64,000 nucleotides of DNA, taken from the NCBI RefSeq assembly GCF_000373925.1, contig NZ_KB892766.1, positions 179 to 64,178 of the forward strand. Reading direction: 5' to 3'. This document shows positions 47,590 through 55,551 of the stretch, piece by piece (the first letter of the stretch is position 1; every line of letters begins with the position of its first letter). Source of the stretch: Actinopolymorpha alba DSM 45243. Its GTDB lineage: Bacteria; Actinomycetota; Actinomycetes; Propionibacteriales; Actinopolymorphaceae. Below the pieces are notes generated by a model. That model did not search any database, had not been told where the DNA came from, and saw nothing but the letters and a program-made list of their open reading frames with translations. The position numbers were made by a program, and so were the translations under genes.

Positions 47590-48015
47590 GTGCCCGCAAC
47601 GACTCAGGCCGTCGAGCTGGCACGGCTGGCCGCCCGGGCCGCTTCTGACAAGCTGGCCCGCGACATCGTCGCTTTCGACGTATCCGAGCGGCTCGCCATC
47701 GCCGACGTGTTCCTCTTGTGCTCTGCTTCCAACGACCGTCAGGTCGGTGCCATCGTCCAGGAGATTGTCGACCGGCTGGGAGCAGCCGGCGTGAAGCCCC
47801 TTCGCCGCGAGGGCGACAGGGACAACCGCTGGGTGCTCCTCGACTACGGCGATCTCGTCATCCACGTCCAGCACGTCGAGGAGCGCGCGTTTTACGCCCT
47901 CGAACGCCTCTGGCGGGACTGTCCCGAGATTCCCCTCCCCGAAGCGGTGTTCGCTGGCGGGCAGCCTGGCGATGGTTTCGCCGAAGGTGCCCGACCCACC
48001 GGGACCGACGCGTGA
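47590..48015 (+). CDS. rsfS: ribosomal silencing factor RsfS
   Basis: A 141-aa protein that binds L14 and blocks subunit joining in starvation. Its core reads ARAASDKLARDIVAFDVSER, FLLCSASNDRQVGAIVQEIV and WVLLDYGDLVIHVQHVEERA, the standard RsfS pattern. It starts at GTG with AAAGGA upstream. Its stop overlaps the next gene's GTG (GTGA). Confidence 0.96.
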   Translation: MPATTQAVELARLAARAASDKLARDIVAFDVSERLAIADVFLLCSASNDRQVGAIVQEIVDRLGAAGVKPLRREGDRDNRWVLLDYGDLVIHVQHVEERAFYALERLWRDCPEIPLPEAVFAGGQPGDGFAEGARPTGTDA

Positions 48016-48650
48016 GCGCCGGCCGGTTGGTGGTCTGGCGACACGGTCGGACGAAGTGGAACCTGGACGCCAAATTCCAGGGCCAGACCGACATTCCACT
48101 CGATGAGGTGGGAGTCGCCCAGGCTAAGGCCGCGGCGGCCCGGCTCGCGGCGTTGCGTCCGGCCGCGATCGTGTCGAGCGACCTCCAGCGGGCCGCTCAG
48201 ACGGCGGCGGAGTTGGCCCGGCTCACGGGGCTCGAGGTCACCTACGACCCTGACCTGCGGGAGATCCACGTCGGGTCGTGGGCGGGCCTGACGCAGACGG
48301 AGTTCCAGGCCCGATTCCCCGACATCCATGCCCGCATGGACGCCGGCGAGGACGTCCGCAGGGGTGGCGACGGCGAGACCGCCGCCGAGCTCGCCGCGCG
48401 GGCTGAGAAAGGCCTCCTTCGCGCGGTCGACGTGGTCGCTGACGGCGAGACGGTGGTCGTAGCCTGCCACGGGATGGCGGCCCGGGTCGGTATCAGCCGG
48501 TTGGTCGGATTCCCGCCCGCTCACTGGAGCGCCTTCGGTGGCCTCAGCAACTGCGCGTGGGTCGTGTGCGAGCCCGGACGCCGGGGTTGGCGGATCATCG
48601 AGTGGAACGCCGGGACGCTGCCCGAGCCGGTCCTCAGCGACGATCGCTGA
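48012..48650 (+). CDS. histidine phosphatase (phosphoglycerate-mutase-like)
   Basis: A 212-aa protein. The RHG motif VVWRHGRTKWNLDAKFQG and the second catalytic His in VVVACHGMAARV are both present, with SSDLQRAAQTAAELA and REIHVGSWAGLT between. Members of this branch dephosphorylate small metabolites such as 3-phosphoglycerate relatives or glucosyl-3-phosphoglycerate; the substrate is unknown. It is the fixed neighbour of rsfS in actinobacteria and is translationally coupled to it. Confidence 0.93.
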   Translation: MSAGRLVVWRHGRTKWNLDAKFQGQTDIPLDEVGVAQAKAAAARLAALRPAAIVSSDLQRAAQTAAELARLTGLEVTYDPDLREIHVGSWAGLTQTEFQARFPDIHARMDAGEDVRRGGDGETAAELAARAEKGLLRAVDVVADGETVVVACHGMAARVGISRLVGFPPAHWSAFGGLSNCAWVVCEPGRRGWRIIEWNAGTLPEPVLSDDR

Positions 48651-48749
48651 TCTTCGGGTAGGCGTCGGCTGAAGGTGCCAGCCGGGGGGTGCCCTGGTTT
48701 CACTGTCTGTACGTCGACCCGATATGCTCGCTGAGCCCGCGAGGGCGAA

Positions 48750-48825
48750 GGGGCTGTAGCGCAGCTGGTAGCGCACCTCCATGGCATGGAGGGGGTCAGG
48801 GGTTCGAGTCCCCTCAGCTCCACCA
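48750..48825 (+). tRNA. tRNA-Ala (GGC)
   Basis: A 76-nt cloverleaf: acceptor GGGGCTG/CAGCTCC, D-arm GCGCAGCTGGTAGCGC, and anticodon stem CCTCC/GGAGG with loop ATGGCAT (anticodon GGC). The T-arm is CAGGGGTTCGAGTCCCCTC... and the CCA end is encoded. It lies 100 bp after the phosphatase gene and marks the change from the housekeeping block to accessory genes. Confidence 0.97.
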
Positions 48826-48845
48826 GAGAAACCGCAGGTGAGAGG

Positions 48846-48878
48846 CGCCGACCACGAACGTGGCCGGCGTTTCTTTCT
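48846..48878 (+). terminator. intrinsic terminator after tRNA-Ala
   Basis: CGCCG-A-CCACG-AA-CGTGG-C-CGGCG forms a stem of two 5-bp parts with an internal mismatch, followed by TTTCTTTCT. Confidence 0.8.
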
Positions 48879-49116
48879 GTCAGATGAGAGCGGAGATCGC
48901 TCAGGACGCCCCTGGTCGCCCTCCCCGCGGCAGGTCAGAAACACTTACTGGTGCGCCTCCGGAACAACGCGCTAGCCGAGTGGCGCAGTGACTTGGAGAG
49001 GGTAGGAAGCCCCGCGCATGCTTACCCGTCACACCACTTGTAACTCCTATTTCCGTAGGTCAGAGCCGCTTGAGTGACAGGCGAGACGGCGTAGTCAGGT
49101 CCATGCGTCATACGCA

Positions 49117-49144
49117 CTCACACACCGACCCGTAACCAGGGTTA
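49117..49144. promoter_or_regulatory. palindromic site GTAACC-AG-GGTTA (copy 1)
   Basis: CTCACACA.. followed by CGTAACCAGGGTTA matches 52157-52184 at 23 of 28 positions and contains the same near-palindrome. It lies about 140 bp beyond the chrA stop and could be a relic of a duplicated control region. Confidence 0.5.
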
Positions 49145-49180
49145 AACAAACGGCTGGATCCTTGGGGAACGCGTCGAGAG

Positions 49181-49210
49181 GCACGAGCCCGTACGAGCCC
49201 GCACGAACCC
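49181..49210. repeat. three tandem 10-bp units
   Basis: GCACGAGCCC, GTACGAGCCC and GCACGAACCC follow each other without spacer, in non-coding sequence. Confidence 0.7.
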
Positions 49211-49285
49211 GGCCAGGTTTAGCCGGATGTGAGGTCCCGCATGGCTGAGGCTGGATCTTGGCTGGGACCGACGATCCGACGTTGG

Positions 49286-50752
49286 TCATGTCAGGGCTGT
49301 TTGGGTAAGCCCGCTTGCCAGCCCGAGAACGGCGCTGACTCCAAGGACATGGAGAACCGGCCATTTCAGCTTGAAAGTGAGCGCGACGGCGATGACGGTG
49401 ATGCCGGCGGGGATGGGCTGGATCGTGGCGAGGTCCGGCAGTTGAAGGTCGAGTGGCCCGGTGGTGATGTCGTGGCTGCGGGTGAAAAGGGTGTTGACGG
49501 CGAAGTAGAGGCCGAGGTTGGCGATGACGCCAACGACCGCGGCTGTGATGCCGGTCAATGCGGCGGACATGGCGTGGTTGCTGCGGAGTCGTTCGACGTA
49601 AGGGGCGCCGAGCAGGATGAACAGGAAGCAGGGGACGAAAGTCACCCACGTGGTCAATAGTGAGGCGATGATGCCGGCTGCCCACGGGTTGAGTAGGCCT
49701 GGGTGGTGGTAGGCGCCGAGGAATGCGACGAACTGCACGACCATGATCAGCGGTCCGGGTGTGGTTTCGGCGAGGGCGAGGCCGCGCACCATGTCGGTTG
49801 CAGACAGCCAGGTGTAGTGCTCGACGGCGCGTTGGGCGACGTAGGCGAGGACGGCGTAGGCGCCGCCGAAGGTGATCACGGCAGTGCCGGAGAAGAACAC
49901 GCCTTGCTGGGTGTAGATACTGCCGACCCCAGTGGCGAGGGCGACTACAGCGACTGGCGTGAACCATGCCAGCAGGCCGATCGTGAGGATCGTCACCGCG
50001 CGGCGTGCGGAAGGCTGGTCGTGGTGGAGCACGTCGTCGGGGATCAGCGGGGCCGACCCATCCGAAGCGGCGTTGTCGCCATGGCTGTTCGCGGCCGTGA
50101 GCGAGGGTCGAAGCCGGTGCAAGGCCCAGCCTGCGGCTGCGGCGACGGTGATGACGATCGGGAACGGTATCCCGAACAGCGCGAGAGCGGCGAACGCGGC
50201 GAGGGCGAATCCGAGGAGCGCCCTGTTGGCCAGGGCTCTTCTACCGACCCGCCAGACTGCCTGCGCCACGATCGCGACCACGGCGGGAGCCAGACCGGCG
50301 AACAGTGCGGTAACGATCGTGGTGTCACCGTAGCGTGCGTAGATGCCTGACAGCGCCAAGAGTGCAGCCATGCCAGGTAGTACAAACAAGGTTCCGGCAA
50401 CCAGGCCACCGCGAACGCCGTTGAGCAGCCACCCGATATAGATCGCCAGTTGCTGGGCCTCCGGACCCGGCAGGAGCATGCAGTAGTTCAACGCGTGCAG
50501 GAAGCGGCGCTGCCCGATCCAGCGCCGCTCGTCGACCAGATGGCGCTGCATGACCGCAATCTGCCCCGCGGGCCCGCCGAAGGTCTGCAACGAGATCGCA
50601 AACCAGGCCCGCACAGCCCGGCGAAACGGAATCACATCCCGCACCGGCTCGCTGGACCGCAACGACTCGGCGGCTGTGCCCGCCGCTGCCGTGCCCGGAC
50701 GGCTGGTGCCGGGCGTAGTGCCTGGGACTGGGCCTAGGTTGTGTCCGGTCAC
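49286..50752 (-). CDS. chrA: chromate efflux transporter ChrA
   Basis: A 488-aa membrane protein of the CHR family, long two-domain form. The first half has FGGPAGQIAVMQRHLVDERR and LLPGPEAQQLAIYIGWLLNG; the second half has TFGGAYAVLAYVAQRAV and AETTPGPLIMVVQFVAFLG. It exports chromate using the proton-motive force. A 40-residue alanine/threonine-rich N-terminal extension precedes the domain. It is the last gene of a minus-strand run with chrB parts and the phosphatase-like gene. Confidence 0.95.
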   Translation of the reverse strand: MTGHNLGPVPGTTPGTSRPGTAAAGTAAESLRSSEPVRDVIPFRRAVRAWFAISLQTFGGPAGQIAVMQRHLVDERRWIGQRRFLHALNYCMLLPGPEAQQLAIYIGWLLNGVRGGLVAGTLFVLPGMAALLALSGIYARYGDTTIVTALFAGLAPAVVAIVAQAVWRVGRRALANRALLGFALAAFAALALFGIPFPIVITVAAAAGWALHRLRPSLTAANSHGDNAASDGSAPLIPDDVLHHDQPSARRAVTILTIGLLAWFTPVAVVALATGVGSIYTQQGVFFSGTAVITFGGAYAVLAYVAQRAVEHYTWLSATDMVRGLALAETTPGPLIMVVQFVAFLGAYHHPGLLNPWAAGIIASLLTTWVTFVPCFLFILLGAPYVERLRSNHAMSAALTGITAAVVGVIANLGLYFAVNTLFTRSHDITTGPLDLQLPDLATIQPIPAGITVIAVALTFKLKWPVLHVLGVSAVLGLASGLTQTALT

Positions 50753-50809
50753 CGTATCTCCCGGGATCTGTTCGAGGTCCTTGACTGGTGGCCGGTTCCG
50801 GTGCCGTGG

Positions 50810-51241
50810 TTAGGCAGGTTCGTGGCCGAGCATCAGGCCGCGTCGGTGGTATTCGTACAGTCCGTCGAAGACTGGGCCGGTCAGTTCGAGGACACGATCG
50901 TCGTCGCAGACCATCGACAGGCCACGCAGCATGACGTCCATACCCGGGGCTTCGGGGGCGTCGAAGCGTTCGTCGTCCAAGTCGGCCTCATGGACGATCT
51001 CGGCGAGCTTCCACAGCACCGGGTCGGTGAGTTCGTAGCGGCGCAGGATCGTCTCGAAGCTGCAGTCCCCGGAGTGGTGGCCCAACTCCACCCCACGCAT
51101 GTCGAACGGTGTCGCATTGGTGGGCACCTCGGCGGGATCGGCGGCGAAGACAAACTCCGCGTCGCGGTCGATGTGGCGGCGGATCAGCCACGCGCACGCT
51201 GCCCGGTCGATGTGCACCCCGGGGCGGGTCGCCCACTTCAT
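50810..51241 (-). CDS. ChrB C-terminal domain protein
   Basis: A 143-aa protein (MKWATRPGVHIDRAACAWLI, FDMRGVELGHHSGDCSFETI) equivalent to the C-terminal half of the chromate-resistance regulator ChrB. The His and Cys residues in GHHSGDCSFE may bind metal or chromate. It is separate from the N-terminal domain gene, overlapping it by 4 bp (ATGA), so the pair probably acts as one complex. It lies between that gene and chrA. Confidence 0.9.
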   Translation of the reverse strand: MKWATRPGVHIDRAACAWLIRRHIDRDAEFVFAADPAEVPTNATPFDMRGVELGHHSGDCSFETILRRYELTDPVLWKLAEIVHEADLDDERFDAPEAPGMDVMLRGLSMVCDDDRVLELTGPVFDGLYEYHRRGLMLGHEPA

Positions 51242-51741
51242 AGCTGTTCCTGTGGGGTCGCGGTCTCGGGTGTGGGGGTGAGTGCCTCGACGGCGGCGCG
51301 GGCCTGGTCGCGTTCGGGCGGTGGGAAGTAGTCCCGTCTGGCCACCCTGCGTAGTTCTGCCCGTAGCCGGCGTTGGGTTCGTTCTCTTCCTGCCTGTCCA
51401 AGGCTGGAGGTGGTGGCGGCCGTTTCGGCTTCGGCGCGGATGGCGTCGTACTCGGCGGCGCGGGCGCCGGCCATGCCGGCCGCCAGGTCGCGTTCCTGTG
51501 CGGCAGTGGCAGGTCGGGCCACCCACACTCCCGCGGTGCCGGCGGCCTCGATGATCTCCTCGGCGAGCCAGTCGAACTGTTCGCGCGTACGAGCGTCAGC
51601 GGGCAGGGCGACCAGCCCGTCAGCTAGCTGGGCCACCCCGAGGCGTTTGAGCTTGCGCCACAGGCTGATCCGAGGGCGGGACGGTTCGCGGGGCAGCCGA
51701 TAGCACAGCAGCACCCACTCACCGGGCCTACGGACAGACAT
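51238..51741 (-). CDS. ChrB N-terminal domain protein
   Basis: A 167-aa protein matching the N-terminal half of ChrB: WVLLCYRLPREPSRPRISLW, LKRLGVAQLADGLVALPADA, REQFDWLAEEIIEAAGTAGV. In other bacteria ChrB is a single protein of about 300 aa that senses chromate and controls chrA. Here the gene is split cleanly, with an ATGA overlap to the C-terminal part. It overlaps the end of the phosphatase-like gene by 14 bp. Confidence 0.9.
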   Translation of the reverse strand: MSVRRPGEWVLLCYRLPREPSRPRISLWRKLKRLGVAQLADGLVALPADARTREQFDWLAEEIIEAAGTAGVWVARPATAAQERDLAAGMAGARAAEYDAIRAEAETAATTSSLGQAGRERTQRRLRAELRRVARRDYFPPPERDQARAAVEALTPTPETATPQEQL

Positions 51742-52144
51742 CGGCGAGTTCCTTCGCCAGATGCGCTGCCCGGCTGCGCAGCTCGTTGCTCATCGCCTCG
51801 CCAAGCGTGTTCGCCGCAAGATCCCACCGATCGGCGCCGGACACCGTGCAGTTGATCGCGATCGTTCGAGTGCCTGTTGCCTGGGCCATCGGCCGCGGCC
51901 GGGCATGGTCGAGGTAGGTCTCGGTCGGGCTGCCGGCGACCAACGCGACTGCGACTGCGCTGACCGCTTCCGCCGGCTCGAGCCCGGCAGATGTCGCCTG
52001 CCAGCCGACCGGCGCGACCTCGTTGAAAAACGCGGCAGCCAGCCGGCTCATCCCCGCGCCGTGAGGACAGATGAACACCACCGTATTCACGGTCTCAGTC
52101 ACCGGTATCGACCCTTTCATGGCAAACCTTCCGTTCTCCTCCAT
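51728..52144 (-). CDS. low-molecular-weight phosphatase/arsenate-reductase-like protein
   Basis: A 138-aa protein with the start of a P-loop, VVFICPHGAGMSRLAAAFFN, where the Cys-to-Arg spacing (C-x7-R) is longer than the C-x5-R of active enzymes. The later part, TSAGLEPAEAVSAVAVALVA, resembles the LMW-PTP fold. It is therefore a homologue whose catalysis is doubtful. It heads the chr gene run. An ATG at 52120 is an alternative start. Confidence 0.75.
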   Translation of the reverse strand: MEENGRFAMKGSIPVTETVNTVVFICPHGAGMSRLAAAFFNEVAPVGWQATSAGLEPAEAVSAVAVALVAGSPTETYLDHARPRPMAQATGTRTIAINCTVSGADRWDLAANTLGEAMSNELRSRAAHLAKELADVCP

Positions 52145-52156
52145 GAAGAACCAGGC

Positions 52157-52185
52157 CTCACACAGAGTACCGTAACCATGGTTAC
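52157..52185. promoter_or_regulatory. palindromic operator GTAACC-AT-GGTTAC (copy 2)
   Basis: A perfect 14-bp palindrome at 52172-52185 in the divergent region between the phosphatase-like gene and fetA. With its flank it repeats 49117-49144. It is well placed to control both transcripts, possibly by the ChrB proteins, though no direct evidence exists. Confidence 0.55.
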
Positions 52186-52216
52186 AGGCTTTGTTAGAGT
52201 GGAGGCGTACGCGGAG

Positions 52217-52921
52217 ATGCTCACGAACGGGGCCGAGGTGTTTGGCCTGGAGCAGGTGACGGTACGGCGCGGCGGAGCGGTGTTACTTGAGGCTGTGACG
52301 TGCCAGATCCCGACGGGCGCGTGCACCGCGCTGGTCGGTCGGTCCGGTGCGGGCAAGTCCACACTTCTGCGGCTACTCAACCGGCTAGAGGAGCCCACCG
52401 CCGGTACCGTCCGCTTCCACGGCCAGCCCTTACCCGAGATTGATGTTCTGGCCCTCCGGAGCCGGGTCGGGCTGGTCGCCCAGCAGCCGGTCTTGCTCAC
52501 CGAGACCGTGCGAGCCGATCTGCAGGCCGGCTGTCCCGAGCTGGACGACGACGCTGCGGCCGGATTGCTGGACCGGGTGGGCCTGCCTGAAGCGATGCTC
52601 TCCAGATCCACGGCCGGACTGTCCGGCGGAGAAGCACAGCGGATCTGCCTGGCCAGAGCGTTGGCGGTCGAGCCGGAAGTGCTCCTATTGGACGAGCCCA
52701 CCTCCGCACTCGATCCGCACAGCGCAAAAGCCATCGAGACGATCATCAGCGAGCTGTCTACCGCGGGCCTGTCGGTGGTGGTGGTCAGTCACGACGCAGC
52801 ACAAGCACGTCGGATCGCTGCTCAGGTCCTCGTCCTGCACGCAGGGCGGCTGGTCGCCGCCGGCCCCGCCGACCAGATCGACTACCTCAACCAGATCGAC
52901 TCTCACAGGGAGCGCACATGA
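52217..52921 (+). CDS. fetA: FetA-like ABC transporter ATPase
   Basis: A 234-aa ATPase: Walker A GRSGAGKSTLLRLLNRLEEP, signature LSGGEAQRICLARAL, Walker B VLLLDEPTSALDP, and VVVVSHDAAQA. It overlaps the permease gene by 4 bp (ATGA), which with the partner identifies it as the FetA/YbbL type, an exporter of iron or other metals. The ATG at 52217 is preferred because the upstream ATG at 52178 lies inside the palindromic operator. The upstream start would add 13 residues. Confidence 0.88.
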   Translation: MLTNGAEVFGLEQVTVRRGGAVLLEAVTCQIPTGACTALVGRSGAGKSTLLRLLNRLEEPTAGTVRFHGQPLPEIDVLALRSRVGLVAQQPVLLTETVRADLQAGCPELDDDAAAGLLDRVGLPEAMLSRSTAGLSGGEAQRICLARALAVEPEVLLLDEPTSALDPHSAKAIETIISELSTAGLSVVVVSHDAAQARRIAAQVLVLHAGRLVAAGPADQIDYLNQIDSHRERT

Positions 52922-53709
52922 GCCCGTCCGTTCCCAGCTGGGCAGGTGTCGCCGCCTCGCTGACCCTGGTCGCATTTGCCGCCATGGTGGCATGGCGACA
53001 GAGGCTGCGCCTGACCCGCGAGATCACCCTCGCCGCGCTGCGTGCCGGCGTACAGCTGGCCGCTGTCGGCGCGATCCTGCTGCTGGTCTTCACCCACACC
53101 GGACTCGCCGGAGCGGCAGGCTGGCTCGCCGTGATGGTGCTCATCGCCGGCCAAGTCGCCGCCCGACGCGCGTCCGGGCTGCGCCACGCGCTGCCCATCG
53201 CCACCACGGCGATCGCCGCTGGCACCGCGACGACCATGGGCACGCTGCTTGCGCTCGGTGTGATCGCCACCCAGGGCCGGGTCGTGATCCCCGTCGGCGG
53301 CATGGTCGTCGCTGGCGCAATGCAGGCCACCGCCCTCGTCCTGGTGCGGCTGCGCGAAGAGGCTCGCACCGGCCGCCCAGCCATCGAAGCCCGCCTCTGC
53401 CTCGGCCTGTCCGCCTCCGCCGCCTTCGCACCCCACCTACGCACCACCTTGCGCACCGCACTGATCCCCGCCATCGACTCCACCAAAACCGTCGGCCTCA
53501 TCAGTCTGCCCGGTGCCATGACCGGCCTCATCCTCGCCGGTGTCGCCCCCCTCACCGCCATCCGCTACCAGATCGTGGTGATGTACATGCTGCTCGCCGC
53601 AGCAGCGCTCGCCGCCCTGACTGCGGCACGCCTCACCGAACGCGCTCTCTTCGACGACGCCCACCGGCTACACCCACCAACCGCTGAAATCCAACATGCC
53701 CACCCATAA
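52918..53709 (+). CDS. fetB: FetB-like ABC permease (UPF0014)
   Basis: A 263-aa membrane protein with about seven helices. The family signature PAIDSTKTVGLISLPGAMTG and IRYQIVVMYMLLA is unmistakable for FetB/YbbM. FetAB in E. coli exports iron and increases resistance to oxidative stress. Placement beside chromate genes suggests a shared metal or oxidative stress response; that is inference. Confidence 0.92.
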   Translation: MSPSVPSWAGVAASLTLVAFAAMVAWRQRLRLTREITLAALRAGVQLAAVGAILLLVFTHTGLAGAAGWLAVMVLIAGQVAARRASGLRHALPIATTAIAAGTATTMGTLLALGVIATQGRVVIPVGGMVVAGAMQATALVLVRLREEARTGRPAIEARLCLGLSASAAFAPHLRTTLRTALIPAIDSTKTVGLISLPGAMTGLILAGVAPLTAIRYQIVVMYMLLAAAALAALTAARLTERALFDDAHRLHPPTAEIQHAHP

Positions 53710-53811
53710 GCGGAAGCACCCCACCAACGGCCCAGCCTCATCCCCGGACCCACCCGAGGATCGAACCATGCTCGACTGGAGCCCTGGAGTGCCCGAGTTC
53801 TTTCCGACTCT

Positions 53812-54363
53812 TCAGACCGCGGGTAGATCCTCAACCGGCGACTGGCTTGCCCTCGGCCCAGATGCCGGCAGCTGCTTGACGTAGTACACGAGCGTCCAGT
53901 GCCATTCTGGCCGGGTCTCGCGGCCCACCTCGATGTAGCCGAGGCCTTCGTAGAAGGACATGGCAATGGGCATGTTCGTGGCCGTGTCGAGCCATGTTTC
54001 CTTGAACCCGCGCCGCGCCGCTCCAGCTTCCACTGCTGTCATCAACTCGCGGCCGATCCCGCGTCGTCGCAGGGCTGGGTGGACCCGTACATGCACGACC
54101 TCGACCCGGGCCGGGAGGCTGGTCGGGCGGAACCCTGCCATGCCGACAAGATGGCCGTCCGTCTCGGCCACGAAGAAGTCACCACCCACCCCGAGGATGG
54201 TGGAGAACGGATCGGCGAGGTCGGGGAACTGTTCCGGCGCAGAGCAAGCGGTGGGCAGTGGGATCGGGACTGATGGATCGGCGGTAGCGCCTATGTGAGG
54301 CAGCACGGCCATCGCCCACAGGACCGGCAGGTCTTCGGGCTCCACGACTCTAACTGTCACCAT
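53812..54363 (-). CDS. GNAT family N-acetyltransferase
   Basis: A 183-aa protein. VTVRVVEPEDLPVLWAMAVL opens the fold. The acetyl-CoA motif is VVHVRVHPALRRRGIGRELM, followed by TATNMPIAMSFYEGLGYIEV. The ATG at 54363 is chosen because typical GNAT sequence begins there. The substrate is unknown. It is a single gene in the accessory region, convergent with fetB. Confidence 0.9.
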   Translation of the reverse strand: MVTVRVVEPEDLPVLWAMAVLPHIGATADPSVPIPLPTACSAPEQFPDLADPFSTILGVGGDFFVAETDGHLVGMAGFRPTSLPARVEVVHVRVHPALRRRGIGRELMTAVEAGAARRGFKETWLDTATNMPIAMSFYEGLGYIEVGRETRPEWHWTLVYYVKQLPASGPRASQSPVEDLPAV

Positions 54364-54439
54364 CACAGCAGCCTGACATCTCTTGCTCGGACAGCACACG
54401 CCGAATTGCTGGCGATGCCCCTGCTGTGCCCCCGAACGT

Positions 54440-54640
54440 CCCTTGCTTACCCTCAAGACAGACAACGTGGAAGCCGTGGTCAGACGTCTCGAAGCCCTGG
54501 GGAGACCCGCTACGACCACCAGAAAGAACACGGCTACGACTTCTGGGTCATGCGCAACCCCTGGGGTAACGAGTTCTGCGTCCTGCAAACCGTCTTCCCC
54601 GAACTCCTGGCGCAGCGCCAGCCATGGCCTGACCAATGTC
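54440..54640 (+). pseudogene. VOC (glyoxalase-like) protein, C-terminal fragment
   Basis: One frame reads LTLKTDNVEAVVRRLEALG (about 54445-54500). A shift at about 54500 leads into ETRYDHQKEHGYDFWVMRNP and WGNEFCVLQTVFPELLAQRQ. Together they match the last third of a VOC-superfamily protein of the bleomycin-resistance type. The N-terminal two thirds are missing. It lies upstream of the next gene on the opposite strand. Confidence 0.75.
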
Positions 54641-54743
54641 GTGTCTCAGTGCCGCGGTCGCCGATCCCGATCGCCATCGTGGTCCCGAAGAACAAGACGG
54701 CGATGGTCCGCCGGGATGAATCGGATCGTCAACCGGGCGCTGG

Positions 54744-55397
54744 TTAGGTGCTGATCCGGCCGATTCGCACGAGGGTGTCCTCATCCGCAAAGGAAAACAT
54801 CTGCATGCCTGGCTCAAAAGGCCGGGGCTGAGTTGTGAGTCGGTGACGACCGATGCCGAATCGTTCCTCCGCTCGGTCGGTGGTCCAGACCTCGCGGAAG
54901 CCATGCCGGTCGAACGCGGTGAGGGCCGTGTCCCAGAGTCCAGGCGCGGCACGGTTTGCTGTCCAGACGACTTGCGCGTTGGGCGACGACAGGGTTGGTA
55001 GCAGTCCGACAGTCCGATCAATGTCCTGGTCGGTGAGGCTGCCAAACACGCCGCAGGCAAGGATAAGGTCTGCCGGGACCATCCCTTTGTAGACGTCAGT
55101 AACGCCGGCGTCGGCGGCTTTCAGCCTGATACCTGTCAAGGACGCGTCGGCGATTCGTCGTCGAGCTGCTTCGACGTTGCGCTCGTCCAGCTCGACGAGT
55201 AGTGCCTCGACATCCCTGCGGCGATCGAATCGTTGAAGCGAGCCAACGATGTCGTGACCTTGGCCGGCGCAAATGCTGATGACACGGATCGGGCTCTCGG
55301 TCATCGTGGCCAGCGCAGCGTCGATCTGAGTCTGGACCACTTGGAGTCGGCCACCCGACGGACCGTCGTATCCGTCATGCCAGCTGTACCAGTCCAT
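54744..55397 (-). CDS. class I SAM-dependent methyltransferase
   Basis: A 217-aa protein with the Rossmann SAM site RVISICAGQGHDIVGSLQRF (motif I), the acidic loop ALLVELDERNVEAARRRI and motif IV DLILACGVFGSLT. Similar proteins occur scattered in actinobacteria, with unknown substrates. The ATG at 55397 gives MDWYSWHDGYD, which is a typical start for this group. Confidence 0.88.
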   Translation of the reverse strand: MDWYSWHDGYDGPSGGRLQVVQTQIDAALATMTESPIRVISICAGQGHDIVGSLQRFDRRRDVEALLVELDERNVEAARRRIADASLTGIRLKAADAGVTDVYKGMVPADLILACGVFGSLTDQDIDRTVGLLPTLSSPNAQVVWTANRAAPGLWDTALTAFDRHGFREVWTTDRAEERFGIGRHRLTTQPRPFEPGMQMFSFADEDTLVRIGRIST

Positions 55398-55479
55398 GCC
55401 CTCACACAGTAGTTACATTGAAATACCACCGTGGCAAGGGCACGTACATCGACTCAGGCTGCCGAACCGGGCCAGTGTC

Positions 55480-55525
55480 AAGCATCAGCCGAGACACGAC
55501 TGCCAAGCGTCACCCGAGATGGGAC
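55480..55525. repeat. tandem degenerate 21-mers, IS-end-like
   Basis: AAGCATCAGCCGAGACACGAC (55480-55500) and AAGCGTCACCCGAGATGGGAC (55505-55525) are adjacent related units. A third, AAGCATCACCCGAGACACGAC, lies at 56892-56912. Such subterminal repeats recall IS481/IS3-type element ends, but no transposase is present. Confidence 0.45.
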
Positions 55526-55551
55526 CCAGTGCCGATGACCAAATCCCTGGT

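Larger units (their letters stand above)
48879..49285. other. gap between tRNA-Ala and chrA
   Basis: No gene is seen. It contains the 28-bp sequence at 49117-49144 that recurs upstream of fetA, and a 10-bp unit repeated three times at 49181-49210. No second copy of the tRNA 3' end was seen in this gap. Confidence 0.55.

Noticed and set aside
49181-49210. CRISPR-like repeats
   Set aside because: Only three adjacent 10-bp units without spacers; no cas genes.
48750-49285. Genomic island attached at tRNA-Ala
   Set aside because: Accessory genes do start after the tRNA, but no integrase and no direct repeat of the tRNA 3' end were noticed in this window.
49095-49967. 290-codon minus-strand frame overlapping chrA
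   Set aside because: Out-of-frame shadow of chrA; arginine/histidine-rich.
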